DNA from: Anaerolineales bacterium
Lineage (GTDB): Bacteria > Chloroflexota > Anaerolineae > Anaerolineales > Villigracilaceae
Length of the DNA: 54,565 nt
Direction: 5' to 3'
Assembly: GCA_013140605.1 (NCBI GenBank)
Contig: JABFSL010000020.1
Coordinates: 1 to 54,565 of the forward strand
Part shown: in pieces, positions 25,504-32,732 of the stretch
Layout: every line of letters begins with the position of its first letter
How positions within the stretch are numbered: the stretch's first letter is position 1
Notes under the pieces: model-generated
Told to the model about the DNA's origin: nothing
What the model saw: the letters and a program-made list of their open reading frames with translations, nothing else
The model's database searches: none
Made by a program: the position numbers and the translations under genes

Positions 25504-25509
25504 TATAAT
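25504..25509 (+). promoter_or_regulatory. -10 box of the tRNA-Ser gene
   Basis: TATAAT lies 19 bases before the mature 5' end of the tRNA. The -35 region is only a weak match in the 3' end of the nuclease gene. Confidence 0.6.
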
Positions 25510-25528
25510 TTCGCCCGCTTCACATAAT

Positions 25529-25615
25529 GGGGAGGTGCCAGAGTGGCTGAATGGGATAGTCTCGAAAACTATTGTGGGCTCCGGTCCACCGAGGGTTCGA
25601 ATCCCTCCCTCCCCG
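25529..25615 (+). tRNA. tRNA-Ser, anticodon CGA
   Basis: The acceptor arms GGGGAGG (25529-25535) and CCTCCCC (25608-25614) pair fully, with G as discriminator at 25615. The anticodon loop is CTCGAAA between stems ATAGT and ACTAT, giving anticodon CGA for the serine codon UCG. The variable arm is long (class II tRNA, serine type) and the T arm carries GGGTTCGAATCCC. The 3' CCA is not encoded and must be added by nucleotidyltransferase. Confidence 0.96.
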
Positions 25616-25619
25616 CAAC

Positions 25620-25659
25620 AGACCCTAAAGGTTTTTAAAACCTTTAGGGTCTATTTTTT
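25620..25659 (+). terminator. Palindrome ending the tRNA-Ser transcript
   Basis: AGACCCTAAAGGTTT (25620-25634) and AAACCTTTAGGGTCT (25638-25652) are perfect 15-base arms followed by six T (25654-25659). It belongs with the similar palindromes at 14060 and 27368. Confidence 0.85.
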
Positions 25660-25664
25660 AATGG

Positions 25665-25670
25665 TAAGAT
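25665..25670 (+). promoter_or_regulatory. -10 box of the nitrilase gene, leaderless type
   Basis: TAAGAT ends 7 bases before the ATG at 25678, and no Shine-Dalgarno site is present. No clear -35. Confidence 0.4.
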
Positions 25671-25677
25671 TCGCTCA

Positions 25678-26529
25678 ATGAAACTAAACCTTGCCCTCGC
25701 TCAGATCAATACAAAATTGGGGGATGTTGATTCAAACCTTGCAAAGCATTTGGATTACATCAAGCAGGCCAAAGAACAAAAAACGGATTTACTTGTCTTT
25801 CCCGAACTTTCTTTAACTGGATATGTCTTGCAGGATTTAGTTGCCTCGGTCGCGCATAAGCCGACAGATGATGACCCCATCTTCAAGCATTTGCTTAAGG
25901 AGAGTCACGATCTCGACCTGGTTGTGGGATTCGTGGACGAGGACAGTCGTCATCGCTTTTACATCGCCTCCGCCTACCTCTCTGGCGGAAAAGTTATGCA
26001 TGTTCATCACAAAATCTATTTGCCCACCTACGGCCTTTTTGACGAAGGCCGTTTCTTTGCATGGGGCGATTCGATCCGCGCCTTCGACACTCGTTTTGGA
26101 CGCGTGGGCATGTTGATCTGCGAGGATTTCTGGCATGCCTCTCCGCCGTATTTGCTCTGGCTCGATGGCGCGGACATTATGCTTTTCTCCTCTGCTTCGC
26201 CCGGGCGCGGTTTGAATGACAAGGAGAAGCTCGAATCCGCGCGCTGGGTGGAACGTGTGACCAAAGCCTACGCTAGTATGTTCACTTCTTTTGTGGCACA
26301 TGCCAATCGCGTGGGCTATGAAGACGGCCTGCACTTCTGGGGCGGTGCGACTCTCTTCGACCCGAATGGAGAGGAGATCGCCATTGGCCCATATAACGAA
26401 GAAGCTCTCACCTTCGCGCAAATGGACTTAAATCAACTCCGCCGCACGCGCGCCCGTTTGCCCTTACTGCGTGATGAACGCACAAGTCTCGTACAGAAAG
26501 AATTGGATAGGATACTTTCCCGTGGTTGA
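25678..26529 (+). CDS. Nitrilase-family amidohydrolase, likely the glutaminase subunit for NAD synthesis
   Basis: 283 residues of the carbon-nitrogen hydrolase fold with a Glu-Lys-Cys triad: Glu in LLVFPELSLTGY (near 43), Lys in HHKIYLPTYGLFDE (near 113) and Cys in GMLICEDFWHA (near 148). The YGLFDEGRFF segment is like the glutaminase domain of glutamine-dependent NAD synthetase. The NAD synthetase gene overlaps its 3' end by 8 bases. In most glutamine-dependent NadE proteins both domains are one chain; here they are two genes, so the subunits must assemble to channel ammonia (inference). Confidence 0.88.
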   Translation: MKLNLALAQINTKLGDVDSNLAKHLDYIKQAKEQKTDLLVFPELSLTGYVLQDLVASVAHKPTDDDPIFKHLLKESHDLDLVVGFVDEDSRHRFYIASAYLSGGKVMHVHHKIYLPTYGLFDEGRFFAWGDSIRAFDTRFGRVGMLICEDFWHASPPYLLWLDGADIMLFSSASPGRGLNDKEKLESARWVERVTKAYASMFTSFVAHANRVGYEDGLHFWGGATLFDPNGEEIAIGPYNEEALTFAQMDLNQLRRTRARLPLLRDERTSLVQKELDRILSRG

Positions 26530-27349
26530 TTTGACTCTTTCCATTAATACAGATCTGGCGCGTGAAATCCTTACTGGATTTATTAAATCTGAAGTAACTC
26601 GCATTGGCGTATCACACGCAGTAGTTGGTCTTTCAGGCGGACTCGATTCCGCACTCTCATGCGTATTAGCCGTCGAAGCGCTTGGTGTTGAAAATGTGCT
26701 TGCGGTGCGAATGCCATACAAAGCATCCAGCAAAGATTCGCTTGACCATGCTCAATTGCTGATCGATCAACTTGGTATTCCAAGTAAAACCATTGAGATC
26801 ACAGACATGGTTGAACCACTTTTTAAACTAAATCCTGACATTTCAAAAATGCGCATGGGCAATATTATGGCGCGTGAACGCATGATCGTCCTATTCGATC
26901 AAAGCGAAGTTTTCAAAGGACTTGTCATCGGTACAAGCAATAAGACTGAGATATTGCTGGGCTACAGCACGCACTATGGTGACTCTGCCAGCGCGATGAA
27001 TCCGATTGGCGATTTATACAAAACCCAAGTCCGCCAGCTTTCGCGCGCATTGAACATCCCCGCGCCGATCATTGACAAGGCACCCTCAGCCGATCTTTGG
27101 GAAGGGCAGACCGATGAAGGCGAATTGGGATTCACTTATGAAGAAGTGGACAAACTTCTTTATTTGCTCGTTGACCAGCGTTACAGTCCGCAGGAAGCTA
27201 TGGAAGTGGGCTTCGATGAGAAGTTTGTCAACTCAGTCACCGCGCGTATTCGCCGCAATCAATTCAAACGGATGCAGCCGCCGATCGCGAAGATCAGCAA
27301 CCGCACCATCGGTTATGACTTTTTATATCTCCGCGATTGGGGCACGTAA
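26522..27349 (+). CDS. nadE: NAD synthetase, ammonia-using domain
   Basis: A GTG at 26522 (MVDLTLSINTDLAREIL) is preferred as the start; earlier ATGs at 26471 would add a segment without homology. The 275-residue protein has the ATP pyrophosphatase loop GLSGGLDSALS near residue 32, TSNKTEILLGYSTHYGDSASAMNPIGDL and the AGLW-like segment PSADLWEGQTDEGELGFTYEE. It forms NAD from deamido-NAD, ATP and ammonia; the ammonia would come from the upstream nitrilase partner. Stop and start overlap by 8 bases, so translation is coupled. Confidence 0.9.
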   Translation: MVDLTLSINTDLAREILTGFIKSEVTRIGVSHAVVGLSGGLDSALSCVLAVEALGVENVLAVRMPYKASSKDSLDHAQLLIDQLGIPSKTIEITDMVEPLFKLNPDISKMRMGNIMARERMIVLFDQSEVFKGLVIGTSNKTEILLGYSTHYGDSASAMNPIGDLYKTQVRQLSRALNIPAPIIDKAPSADLWEGQTDEGELGFTYEEVDKLLYLLVDQRYSPQEAMEVGFDEKFVNSVTARIRRNQFKRMQPPIAKISNRTIGYDFLYLRDWGT

Positions 27350-27367
27350 ATGATTAATGTTATGTAC

Positions 27368-27421
27368 CGTCCCGAAGGTTCTGATAGACAACAAGTCTGC
27401 ATTATTAGAACCTTCGGGACG
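27368..27421. repeat. Long palindrome between nadE and the MFS gene
   Basis: CGTCCCGAAGGTTCT (27368-27382) and AGAACCTTCGGGACG (27407-27421) form a perfect 15-bp stem; the loop contains a smaller hairpin AGAC/GTCT. No clean T run follows, so it may be a dispersed repeat or transcript-end element. Confidence 0.7.
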
Positions 27422-27445
27422 TTCTATCTACGGTGAGTCATTAAA

Positions 27446-28693
27446 TTGAAAATTCAAATCCCTCCAGCTTTACAACATTATCGTTATCGTTATTTGTGGA
27501 TCGGCTTGTTGGTTTCCGTTGCCGGGTCGCAGATGCAGAGCGCCGCAATCCACTGGCATATCCGTGACCTGACCGGTGTGCCTGATCCGATGGCGCTTGG
27601 CGGAATTGGTCTTGCGCGCATCCTGCCTGTGATCATTTTTTCGATCATCGGCGGAACCGTTGCGGATAATTACAACCGCCGCAATATTTTATTTATTACG
27701 CAAACCGTACTGGCTTTGCAGGCGCTTGTTCTCGCGTACCTGACCTTTAGCGGGCAGATCACCATCCAGTACATTTACATCATGACCGCGCTGCAAGCCT
27801 CGGCCATGGCGTTTGACCTGCCTGCGAGACAATCACTCGTTCCGAATTTAGTTCCGCGCGATGTGCTGCCATCCGCTTTCAGTATGAATACCATCGCATT
27901 CAATGTCGGCGCGATTGGCGGGCCGCTGCTTCTTGGCTTCGTTCCTGAAGGCGCGCTTGGCTATGCTTATTTGATCAACGCAGTTTCATTTTTGGCGGTG
28001 CTTCTGGCTTTGTTCTTCATGGGAGATGTCCCGCAAAATTTGAACAAAGCTGGCGGAATTAATCTGTATGCCATGTGGGACGGCGTCCGTTTTATTTTCA
28101 AACGCCCGTTGATCTCTTCCACAATGCTCATGGATTTCATCGCTACATTCTTTGCATCGGCCAATACCATGCTCCCGATTGTGGCGCGTGATATTTTGGA
28201 CGTTGGCAAAACTGGATTCGTCTGGCTAACCTCCGCTCAAGCGATTGGTTCTGTCGGCGCGGGGTTGGTGGTTTCGCAATTTCCAAAAATCCGCAAACAG
28301 GGAAGGTTGTTTTTTGCGTCAGTTCTTGTTTTCGGTCTTGCGACCATCCTATTTGGTTTTAGCACAACCTTTGCACTTGCGATGATCTCGTTGTTCCTGA
28401 TCGGTGCGGCGGATGCGGTTAGCACGGTCATCCGAAATACGATCCGTCAGATGCAGACCCCCGATCATATTCGCGGACGGATGACCAGTGTCAATCAGAT
28501 CTTTTTTATGGGTGGGCCTCAACTCGGTGAAGTGGAAGCGGGGTTGGTGGCTGTTGCATTCGGTGTGCCGTTTGCGATCATCAGCGGCGGCATTGGCTGT
28601 ATTCTTGGGTTGGGATTTGTGGCGTGGAGATGGCCGCAGTTACAGGCTTATAACGGTGATGAACCAACGCTTGCTGGCGCGCCAGCAGATTAA
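27446..28693 (+). CDS. MFS transporter, MFS_3/EntS-like
   Basis: 415 residues with about 12 helices. The start is TTG at 27446 with GGTGAG 8 bases before. The loop after helix 2 reads GGTVADNYNRRNILF, the A-like motif GxxxDRxxRR of the major facilitator superfamily in the EntS/MFS_3 manner; the segment DLPARQSLVPNLVPRDVLPSA is very typical of this exporter group. Helix 7 begins in a RFIFKRPLISSTML region as usual. Relatives export siderophores, drugs or lipids; the substrate cannot be told. A bidirectional terminator follows. Confidence 0.9.
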   Translation: MKIQIPPALQHYRYRYLWIGLLVSVAGSQMQSAAIHWHIRDLTGVPDPMALGGIGLARILPVIIFSIIGGTVADNYNRRNILFITQTVLALQALVLAYLTFSGQITIQYIYIMTALQASAMAFDLPARQSLVPNLVPRDVLPSAFSMNTIAFNVGAIGGPLLLGFVPEGALGYAYLINAVSFLAVLLALFFMGDVPQNLNKAGGINLYAMWDGVRFIFKRPLISSTMLMDFIATFFASANTMLPIVARDILDVGKTGFVWLTSAQAIGSVGAGLVVSQFPKIRKQGRLFFASVLVFGLATILFGFSTTFALAMISLFLIGAADAVSTVIRNTIRQMQTPDHIRGRMTSVNQIFFMGGPQLGEVEAGLVAVAFGVPFAIISGGIGCILGLGFVAWRWPQLQAYNGDEPTLAGAPAD

Positions 28694-28699
28694 ATCAAA

Positions 28700-28727
28700 A
28701 GAGAGAGTCACCACGGTGACTCTCTCT
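28700..28727. terminator. Bidirectional terminator between MFS gene and acyltransferase gene
   Basis: AGAGAGAGTCACC (28700-28712) and GGTGACTCTCTCT (28715-28727) form the stem of a convergent terminator, with TTTATTATT after it. Confidence 0.8.
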
Positions 28728-28730
28728 TTA

Positions 28731-29618
28731 TTATTGCATCGCGCTTCTTCCTGCGCCTTGAGGCGGATTCTCGATCAGGTGCTTCATCTCCGCTGTGACA
28801 GCTTGATGAATGACTTTGGGGTCTGTTGTTCCCAAATCTCTTGCGTAAATGGGCTTCCCGATCTGTACGCGGACATGCACATCTTTTTTCTTGAAGGCAA
28901 CATGAGCCAGCAATTGAAATGCCGCGGCTAGTTTTTCCTTTTCCTCTCTCGCTTTTTTGATTCCCAAAAGAAAATGTCTCGCTGTTTTTTTCCATATCAC
29001 TCCGCGTACCAGAACGGGGAGTATGGCGGTTTCAGGAGCCATGCGGATGAATACGCCCGCGCTGTCCGTCCATACTTGTAATGAATTGAGAGCGCCTTCA
29101 TAAACATCGGGGTCTGGTTCAATTTGGCCTGCGGGAAATGTCAACGCCGCACCGCCTGCGCGCAAATGGGATGTGACCTGTCGCACCAAACTCATGCGTG
29201 AAGCGGAATCTTCTTTTACGTAAAAGAGTTGTTTGCTTGTGTTGGGGAGTGCGGTTAAAAAGGGACGGTCAAGGGCGATGACCTTTAGGTCGGGGCGGTT
29301 GAGCGCGCAGAAGAGCGAGAGGGTGTCGCTCATGCCCGGGTGGTTGGATAATGCCAGAAAAGCGGAATCAGGTATCAGGTCCCGACCAAAGACGCGCACA
29401 TCTTGGACGAAGTGATTCTGTGTCAGGCGCGAGGCAGCCACCAAGCCGTGTTCTGCCACAGCGTTGTCAAATTCCACAATAAATTCCGCAAAGGTTCGCG
29501 CGGGCTTAAGGAAAAGTTTTCGTAATAGGCGCGCGGGCAATGGATAATCCTGCCAGCCAAAAGAAGAGACGAGATCGTCGAGATTGATGGAAGTGAGAAG
29601 TTCTGATTGGTTGTTCAC
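28731..29618 (-). CDS. 1-acylglycerol-3-phosphate acyltransferase-like protein
   Basis: 295 residues. The PlsC-type motifs are visible: block I in LSNHPGMSD (HxxxxD, near residue 92), and block III as FPAGQIEPDP (FPEG-like; Glu of the usual FPEG is Ala-Gly-Gln here), with PVLVRGV as block IV. It may transfer acyl chains to lysophospholipids or related lipids. The enzyme has an N-terminal extension of about 75 residues ahead of block I, which hints at a non-standard acceptor. GTG start (29618-29616); a TAAAAT box ends 6 bases before. Confidence 0.75.
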   Translation of the reverse strand: MNNQSELLTSINLDDLVSSFGWQDYPLPARLLRKLFLKPARTFAEFIVEFDNAVAEHGLVAASRLTQNHFVQDVRVFGRDLIPDSAFLALSNHPGMSDTLSLFCALNRPDLKVIALDRPFLTALPNTSKQLFYVKEDSASRMSLVRQVTSHLRAGGAALTFPAGQIEPDPDVYEGALNSLQVWTDSAGVFIRMAPETAILPVLVRGVIWKKTARHFLLGIKKAREEKEKLAAAFQLLAHVAFKKKDVHVRVQIGKPIYARDLGTTDPKVIHQAVTAEMKHLIENPPQGAGRSAMQ

Positions 29619-29624
29619 GCTGGT

Positions 29625-29630
29625 ATTTTA
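29625..29630 (-). promoter_or_regulatory. -10 box of the acyltransferase gene, leaderless type
   Basis: TAAAAT on the minus strand ends 6 bases before the GTG start at 29618. No Shine-Dalgarno site between. -35 unclear. Confidence 0.4.
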
Positions 29631-29649
29631 ACACGGCTATATGTTTATA

Positions 29650-29676
29650 AAACAAAACCCGCCTTTGTGAAGGCGG
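29650..29676 (-). terminator. Terminator of the lipase gene
   Basis: CCGCCTT (29676-29670 read on the minus strand) and AAGGCGG form a 7-bp stem with a 4-base loop, followed by a T-rich run on the minus strand (TTTTGTTTT). It lies 11 bases after the lipase stop codon. Confidence 0.8.
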
Positions 29677-29687
29677 ATTTGCTGTTG

Positions 29688-30626
29688 TTATTTGTTTCTT
29701 TGGATCGCGTAGATCCGCAGTTTGCGTTCGTATTCTTCGATGGAATGACACATGACCCAGCGCGGCCAGTTGAACGGTATGATGACGGCGAGAAGCATTT
29801 CCCAAAACCTGCGAAAAGTTGGGATACTGCGATAGAGATAAAACTTGTCGCTTTCAGGTCTGCTGTAGGTGAGGTAGCGCGGATCGCCGATGTGCATATA
29901 ACCGATGCTGGGAATGAGGGTAACGATATCGGTGCTATGCACGATGCGATAGAACGGGGCTTTGATATTCCGTTCATATTGCTTGTTGCCCACGCGCGGA
30001 CTGCCGAATGTATAACATGCCGCGATCTGTGATTTGATCTTGTGTTCAAGGTTTTGCGTTGCGATCGTGGCAAGCGCGCCTCCCAGAGAATGACCCGTGA
30101 CATAAAGAGGCCAGGTCCACTCTTCATTGTTAAGGAAAATCTTTACGATCTCGTCTTCGACATCCTGATAGGCTTCATGGAAACCCGCGTGAATCTTCCC
30201 TTCTTTTAATGAGCTTTTATATACGCGGATATCTGTATTGATATCTTCGAACCTCTTTGGCTGTGTGCCTCTGAATGAAAGCACGTACATATTTTCGTTT
30301 TTTGCAAGAAAGCCTTGTGTGCTGCCTTTGGAGAAGGTGCTGACCAATTCAAATCCCCCGCTTTTCAAGTTGAAAATGAGACGAAAAAGTTCCTCTTCGC
30401 TGGTCTCGAATTCTATGTACGCCAATTTTGCCATGACCGCCATCATCCAGGCCACCCTGTCTGAATACGCGGCTCTCACGATAAGCGATGTTGATTGTAC
30501 GAGTCTTGGCTCGGCAAACGCCTGGATGGTCTCAATAGTCTCAAGATATTCTTTTTTTGCGTTTTCAAGTTTTTTTTGCGCGGTGGCTAATTTCTTTTCC
30601 TGCAGTTTCATGGAATTGGTCGTCAT
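29688..30626 (-). CDS. Class 3 lipase-type alpha/beta hydrolase
   Basis: The start at 30626 (MTTNSMKLQEKK) has GGAGG just before and is preferred over 30665. In the 312-residue protein an N-terminal coiled segment (residues 5-40, KLQEKKLATAQKKLENAKKE) precedes a Lipase_3 domain: MYVLSFRGTQPKRFEDINTD (near residue 125), nucleophile elbow VTGHSLGGALA (Ser near 183), a DIVTLIPS segment with the acid, and the His near HIGDPRYL. No signal peptide is seen, so the enzyme is probably cytosolic or membrane-bound through its amphipathic N-terminus. The substrate is likely an acylglycerol or phospholipid. Confidence 0.88.
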   Translation of the reverse strand: MTTNSMKLQEKKLATAQKKLENAKKEYLETIETIQAFAEPRLVQSTSLIVRAAYSDRVAWMMAVMAKLAYIEFETSEEELFRLIFNLKSGGFELVSTFSKGSTQGFLAKNENMYVLSFRGTQPKRFEDINTDIRVYKSSLKEGKIHAGFHEAYQDVEDEIVKIFLNNEEWTWPLYVTGHSLGGALATIATQNLEHKIKSQIAACYTFGSPRVGNKQYERNIKAPFYRIVHSTDIVTLIPSIGYMHIGDPRYLTYSRPESDKFYLYRSIPTFRRFWEMLLAVIIPFNWPRWVMCHSIEEYERKLRIYAIQRNK

Positions 30627-30701
30627 ATAACCTCCAGTCTTGAGCGGTGAAATCGTTAGCGACACTATACAATAATACGGCGATATTTACAATAGGTATT
30701 G

Positions 30702-30888
30702 TCCGAAATTGGGTGGCTTTTTCAAAGTCAACAAAACCTTAACGCGAAATTCGCGAAAAGGCGAATGACGCGAATTTTTTAATGGCTTTCGCGAAAATTC
30801 GCTCACTTCGCGCCTTTCGCGTTATGCCTGTGCCACAAAATCAAAAATTCGTCAACGAACTTTGCAAAGACCATATCCGAAATTGGGT
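30702..30888. repeat. Word-reiterated imperfect palindrome (CGCGAA type) bounded by a 13-bp direct repeat
   Basis: The gap 30627-30928 has no gene. Its core (about 30741-30825) consists of two partly complementary arms, each made of variants of GCGAA/TTCGC repeated four to five times. The core is bracketed by direct copies of TCCGAAATTGGGT at 30702-30714 and 30876-30888. No start codon, ribosome site or promoter was found inside. It might be a mobile or repair-derived repeat; the role is unknown. Confidence 0.6.
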
Positions 30889-30928
30889 TGGGAAGCCTGA
30901 TTCACATGAGTAAAGCCAAATTCTGCGC

Positions 30929-31237
30929 TTACTCGGGTTCGATTGAAAAATGGAGTGGATAGCCTTCGAGTCCCGCCGCGAAATACGCCTTGTTGATGCG
31001 CTTCTCCGCTTCAGATTTGGGAAGCGTTTGCACATAGGCCACGCCCGTGATGTGCGCGGTGAGCATAATATCCATTGCCCTGTCGGTGCCAAGATAAAAA
31101 ACTGAAGTCAGCACGCGCACCACAAAATCCATCGGTGTGACATCGTCGTTGTGGATGATGACGCGGTAGAGCGGCTCAAGCTCGGTTTTCGTTTCTTCGG
31201 TGATCTCGATTTCGGGGGTTACTTGCAGCTTATTCAT
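30929..31237 (-). CDS. clpS: ATP-dependent Clp protease adaptor ClpS
   Basis: 102 residues, normal for ClpS. The core reads YRVIIHNDDVTPMDFVVRVL, with the HNDD binding pocket for N-degrons, followed by the conserved ITGVAYVQTLPKSEAEKRI helix and GLEGYPLHFSIEPE at the end. ClpS brings proteins with destabilising N-terminal residues to ClpAP or ClpCP. Its gene is not beside clpA here; it starts 8 bases inside the 3' end of the aldo/keto reductase gene, so the two are translated together. Confidence 0.93.
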   Translation of the reverse strand: MNKLQVTPEIEITEETKTELEPLYRVIIHNDDVTPMDFVVRVLTSVFYLGTDRAMDIMLTAHITGVAYVQTLPKSEAEKRINKAYFAAGLEGYPLHFSIEPE

Positions 31238-32063
31238 CGCCTTTGTTCCAAGCGTTGCCCAGTCGAGTCATTTCATCATCACTCAACAGTATCTCTGCCG
31301 CATCGAAATTCTCCTTGATATGCTGCGGATTGAATGACATCGGGATTGTGATCACACGCGGCTGCATCACGAGCCATGCCAGCGCGATCTGGAACGGTGT
31401 TGCGGAATGCGCTTTTGCGATTTCCCCCAAAGTTTTGTTAACTCGTATACTTCGGAACTTCACAGGTGAATAGGCCGTGACCAGAATATCATTTTGCTGG
31501 CAATATTCCAGAACGCCGTTTTCCACGTAGGAGTGGTCGGGCAGGCTGTAGGGTACCTGATTGGTGAGGATGGGCGTTTCAGAATATTCCTGCGCCTGCT
31601 TGAGCATTTTTAGTTTGAAGTTGCTGACACCCAAATATTTTACTTTTCCATCCCGCACCAGTTTGTTTAACGCGGGGAATGTTTTTTCCAATTTCATTCC
31701 CACACTCGGCCAGTGGATGAGATACAGGTCAAGGTAATCCATCTTGAGGCGTCGTAAACTGTTCTGACAGGATTTGAAAACATCGTCATAGTTCAGATGT
31801 TCGGGCGATATTTTTGATGTGATAAATAACGCTTCCCGCCTGACCTGTGAGCTGCGTACGGCTTTCCCAAGCATTTCCTCCGCGTGACCATTCGCATACA
31901 TCTCAGCCGTATCGAAATGAGTGTAGCCGATCTCCAACGCAGAATGCAGTGCCGTGAGCGACTGCGAATTCCATGCAGGGTTTGGCGACGATTTGCCGCC
32001 GATCTTCCAGGTGCCGAATCCGATTTTTGGGAGAGTCAGATGGTGGATGGTTTCGTATTTCAT
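31230..32063 (-). CDS. Aldo/keto reductase
   Basis: 277 residues from the ATG at 32063. The (beta/alpha)8 family signature is complete: GFGTWKIGG near residue 13, GYTHFDTAEMYANG (catalytic Asp and Tyr), the Lys in LFITSKIS, and DLYLIHWPSVG with the His. It reduces aldehydes or ketones with NADPH; the substrate is unknown. TACAAT at 32075-32070 ends 6 bases before the start, so the transcript may be leaderless, although TGGGGT could serve as a weak ribosome site. The gene continues into clpS. Confidence 0.92.
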   Translation of the reverse strand: MKYETIHHLTLPKIGFGTWKIGGKSSPNPAWNSQSLTALHSALEIGYTHFDTAEMYANGHAEEMLGKAVRSSQVRREALFITSKISPEHLNYDDVFKSCQNSLRRLKMDYLDLYLIHWPSVGMKLEKTFPALNKLVRDGKVKYLGVSNFKLKMLKQAQEYSETPILTNQVPYSLPDHSYVENGVLEYCQQNDILVTAYSPVKFRSIRVNKTLGEIAKAHSATPFQIALAWLVMQPRVITIPMSFNPQHIKENFDAAEILLSDDEMTRLGNAWNKGDE

Positions 32064-32069
32064 ACCCCA

Positions 32070-32075
32070 ATTGTA
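32070..32075 (-). promoter_or_regulatory. -10 box of the aldo/keto reductase gene, leaderless type
   Basis: TACAAT on the minus strand ends 6 bases before the ATG at 32063. -35 not recognised. Confidence 0.4.
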
Positions 32076-32137
32076 CAACAAGAAAAAACCAACTTCTGAA
32101 TATCAGCTCTCTGGGATTTGCCGTGACGCTTCGCGTT

Positions 32138-32220
32138 GTACACGGACGCTTCGCGCACGGACAGCACGGAAAGATATTTAAAATCTGCTCTTTTCCGTGT
32201 TTCCCGTGAAATCCGTGTAC
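32138..32220. repeat. Word-reiterated imperfect palindrome (CCGTG type)
   Basis: Left arm 32138-32175 carries GTACACGGA, GCACGGA and GCACGGAAAGAT; right arm 32183-32220 carries TCTTTTCCGTG, CCCGTG and TCCGTGTAC. The arms are complementary with mismatches, and each reiterates CCGTG/CACGG. It fills most of the gap between the reductase and the kinase gene (32064-32263). No gene is seen. Confidence 0.6.
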
Positions 32221-32263
32221 AAAAAATGGTTTATCACGGTGATCCCAATGACCCTGAATATCT

Positions 32264-32722
32264 TTACTCAAATTCATCTGCGGTTGGAGGTTGAAACCAA
32301 CTGAGCCACAGGTCAAGTTGGTCTTCTCTTACGGCAAAAGTTCCTGGCGGTAAATTTTCGTTACGTTTTTTTAGCCTTGCCCATAATTCATCCCGCTCAA
32401 CATCAAGATAGATCAATTTGACATGAGCACCCAGCGCCTCCGCCTGTGCCCGATAGCTATCTCTTTCCTCTCGTGACCAGAATCCATTTTCCAATATCAC
32501 ATCGGCTCCAAGGGTAAGGGCGCGTTTTGCAACTTCCCACTGAATTGATTCAACCGGTGTCCGCAGGCGATCCATTTCAACAGTATCTGTGACATCAGCA
32601 AGGATGGATGTAATCCATTCATCGGGACACAAGCGTAAAGCCGAATGTGAAAATTCAAGTTGTTTTGCAAGCGTTGTCTTGCCCGCGCCGGGCAGTCCAC
32701 AAATTAAAAATAAAGTTGTCAT
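32264..32722 (-). CDS. P-loop kinase/ATPase of the AAA_33 type
   Basis: 152 residues from the ATG at 32722 (MTTLFLICGLPGAGKTTLA). The Walker A is GLPGAGKT at residues 9-16; a Walker-B-like strand is ADVILENGFW (near 78), and an Arg-rich lid follows (WARLKKRNENLPPG). Such small proteins phosphorylate nucleosides, antibiotics, shikimate-like compounds or RNA ends; the exact substrate is not visible. The gene starts 10 bases after the radical SAM gene, so they share a transcript. Confidence 0.82.
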   Translation of the reverse strand: MTTLFLICGLPGAGKTTLAKQLEFSHSALRLCPDEWITSILADVTDTVEMDRLRTPVESIQWEVAKRALTLGADVILENGFWSREERDSYRAQAEALGAHVKLIYLDVERDELWARLKKRNENLPPGTFAVREDQLDLWLSWFQPPTADEFE

Positions 32723-32732
32723 TTTGTTGATT

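Noticed and set aside
25837-26421. 194-codon minus-strand frame opposite the nitrilase gene
   Set aside because: Shadow frame without recognisable motifs.
26471-26529. Frameshift error joining nitrilase and NAD synthetase
   Set aside because: The nitrilase ends naturally and a GTG start fits; the upstream part of the synthetase frame has no homology. Kept as two genes.
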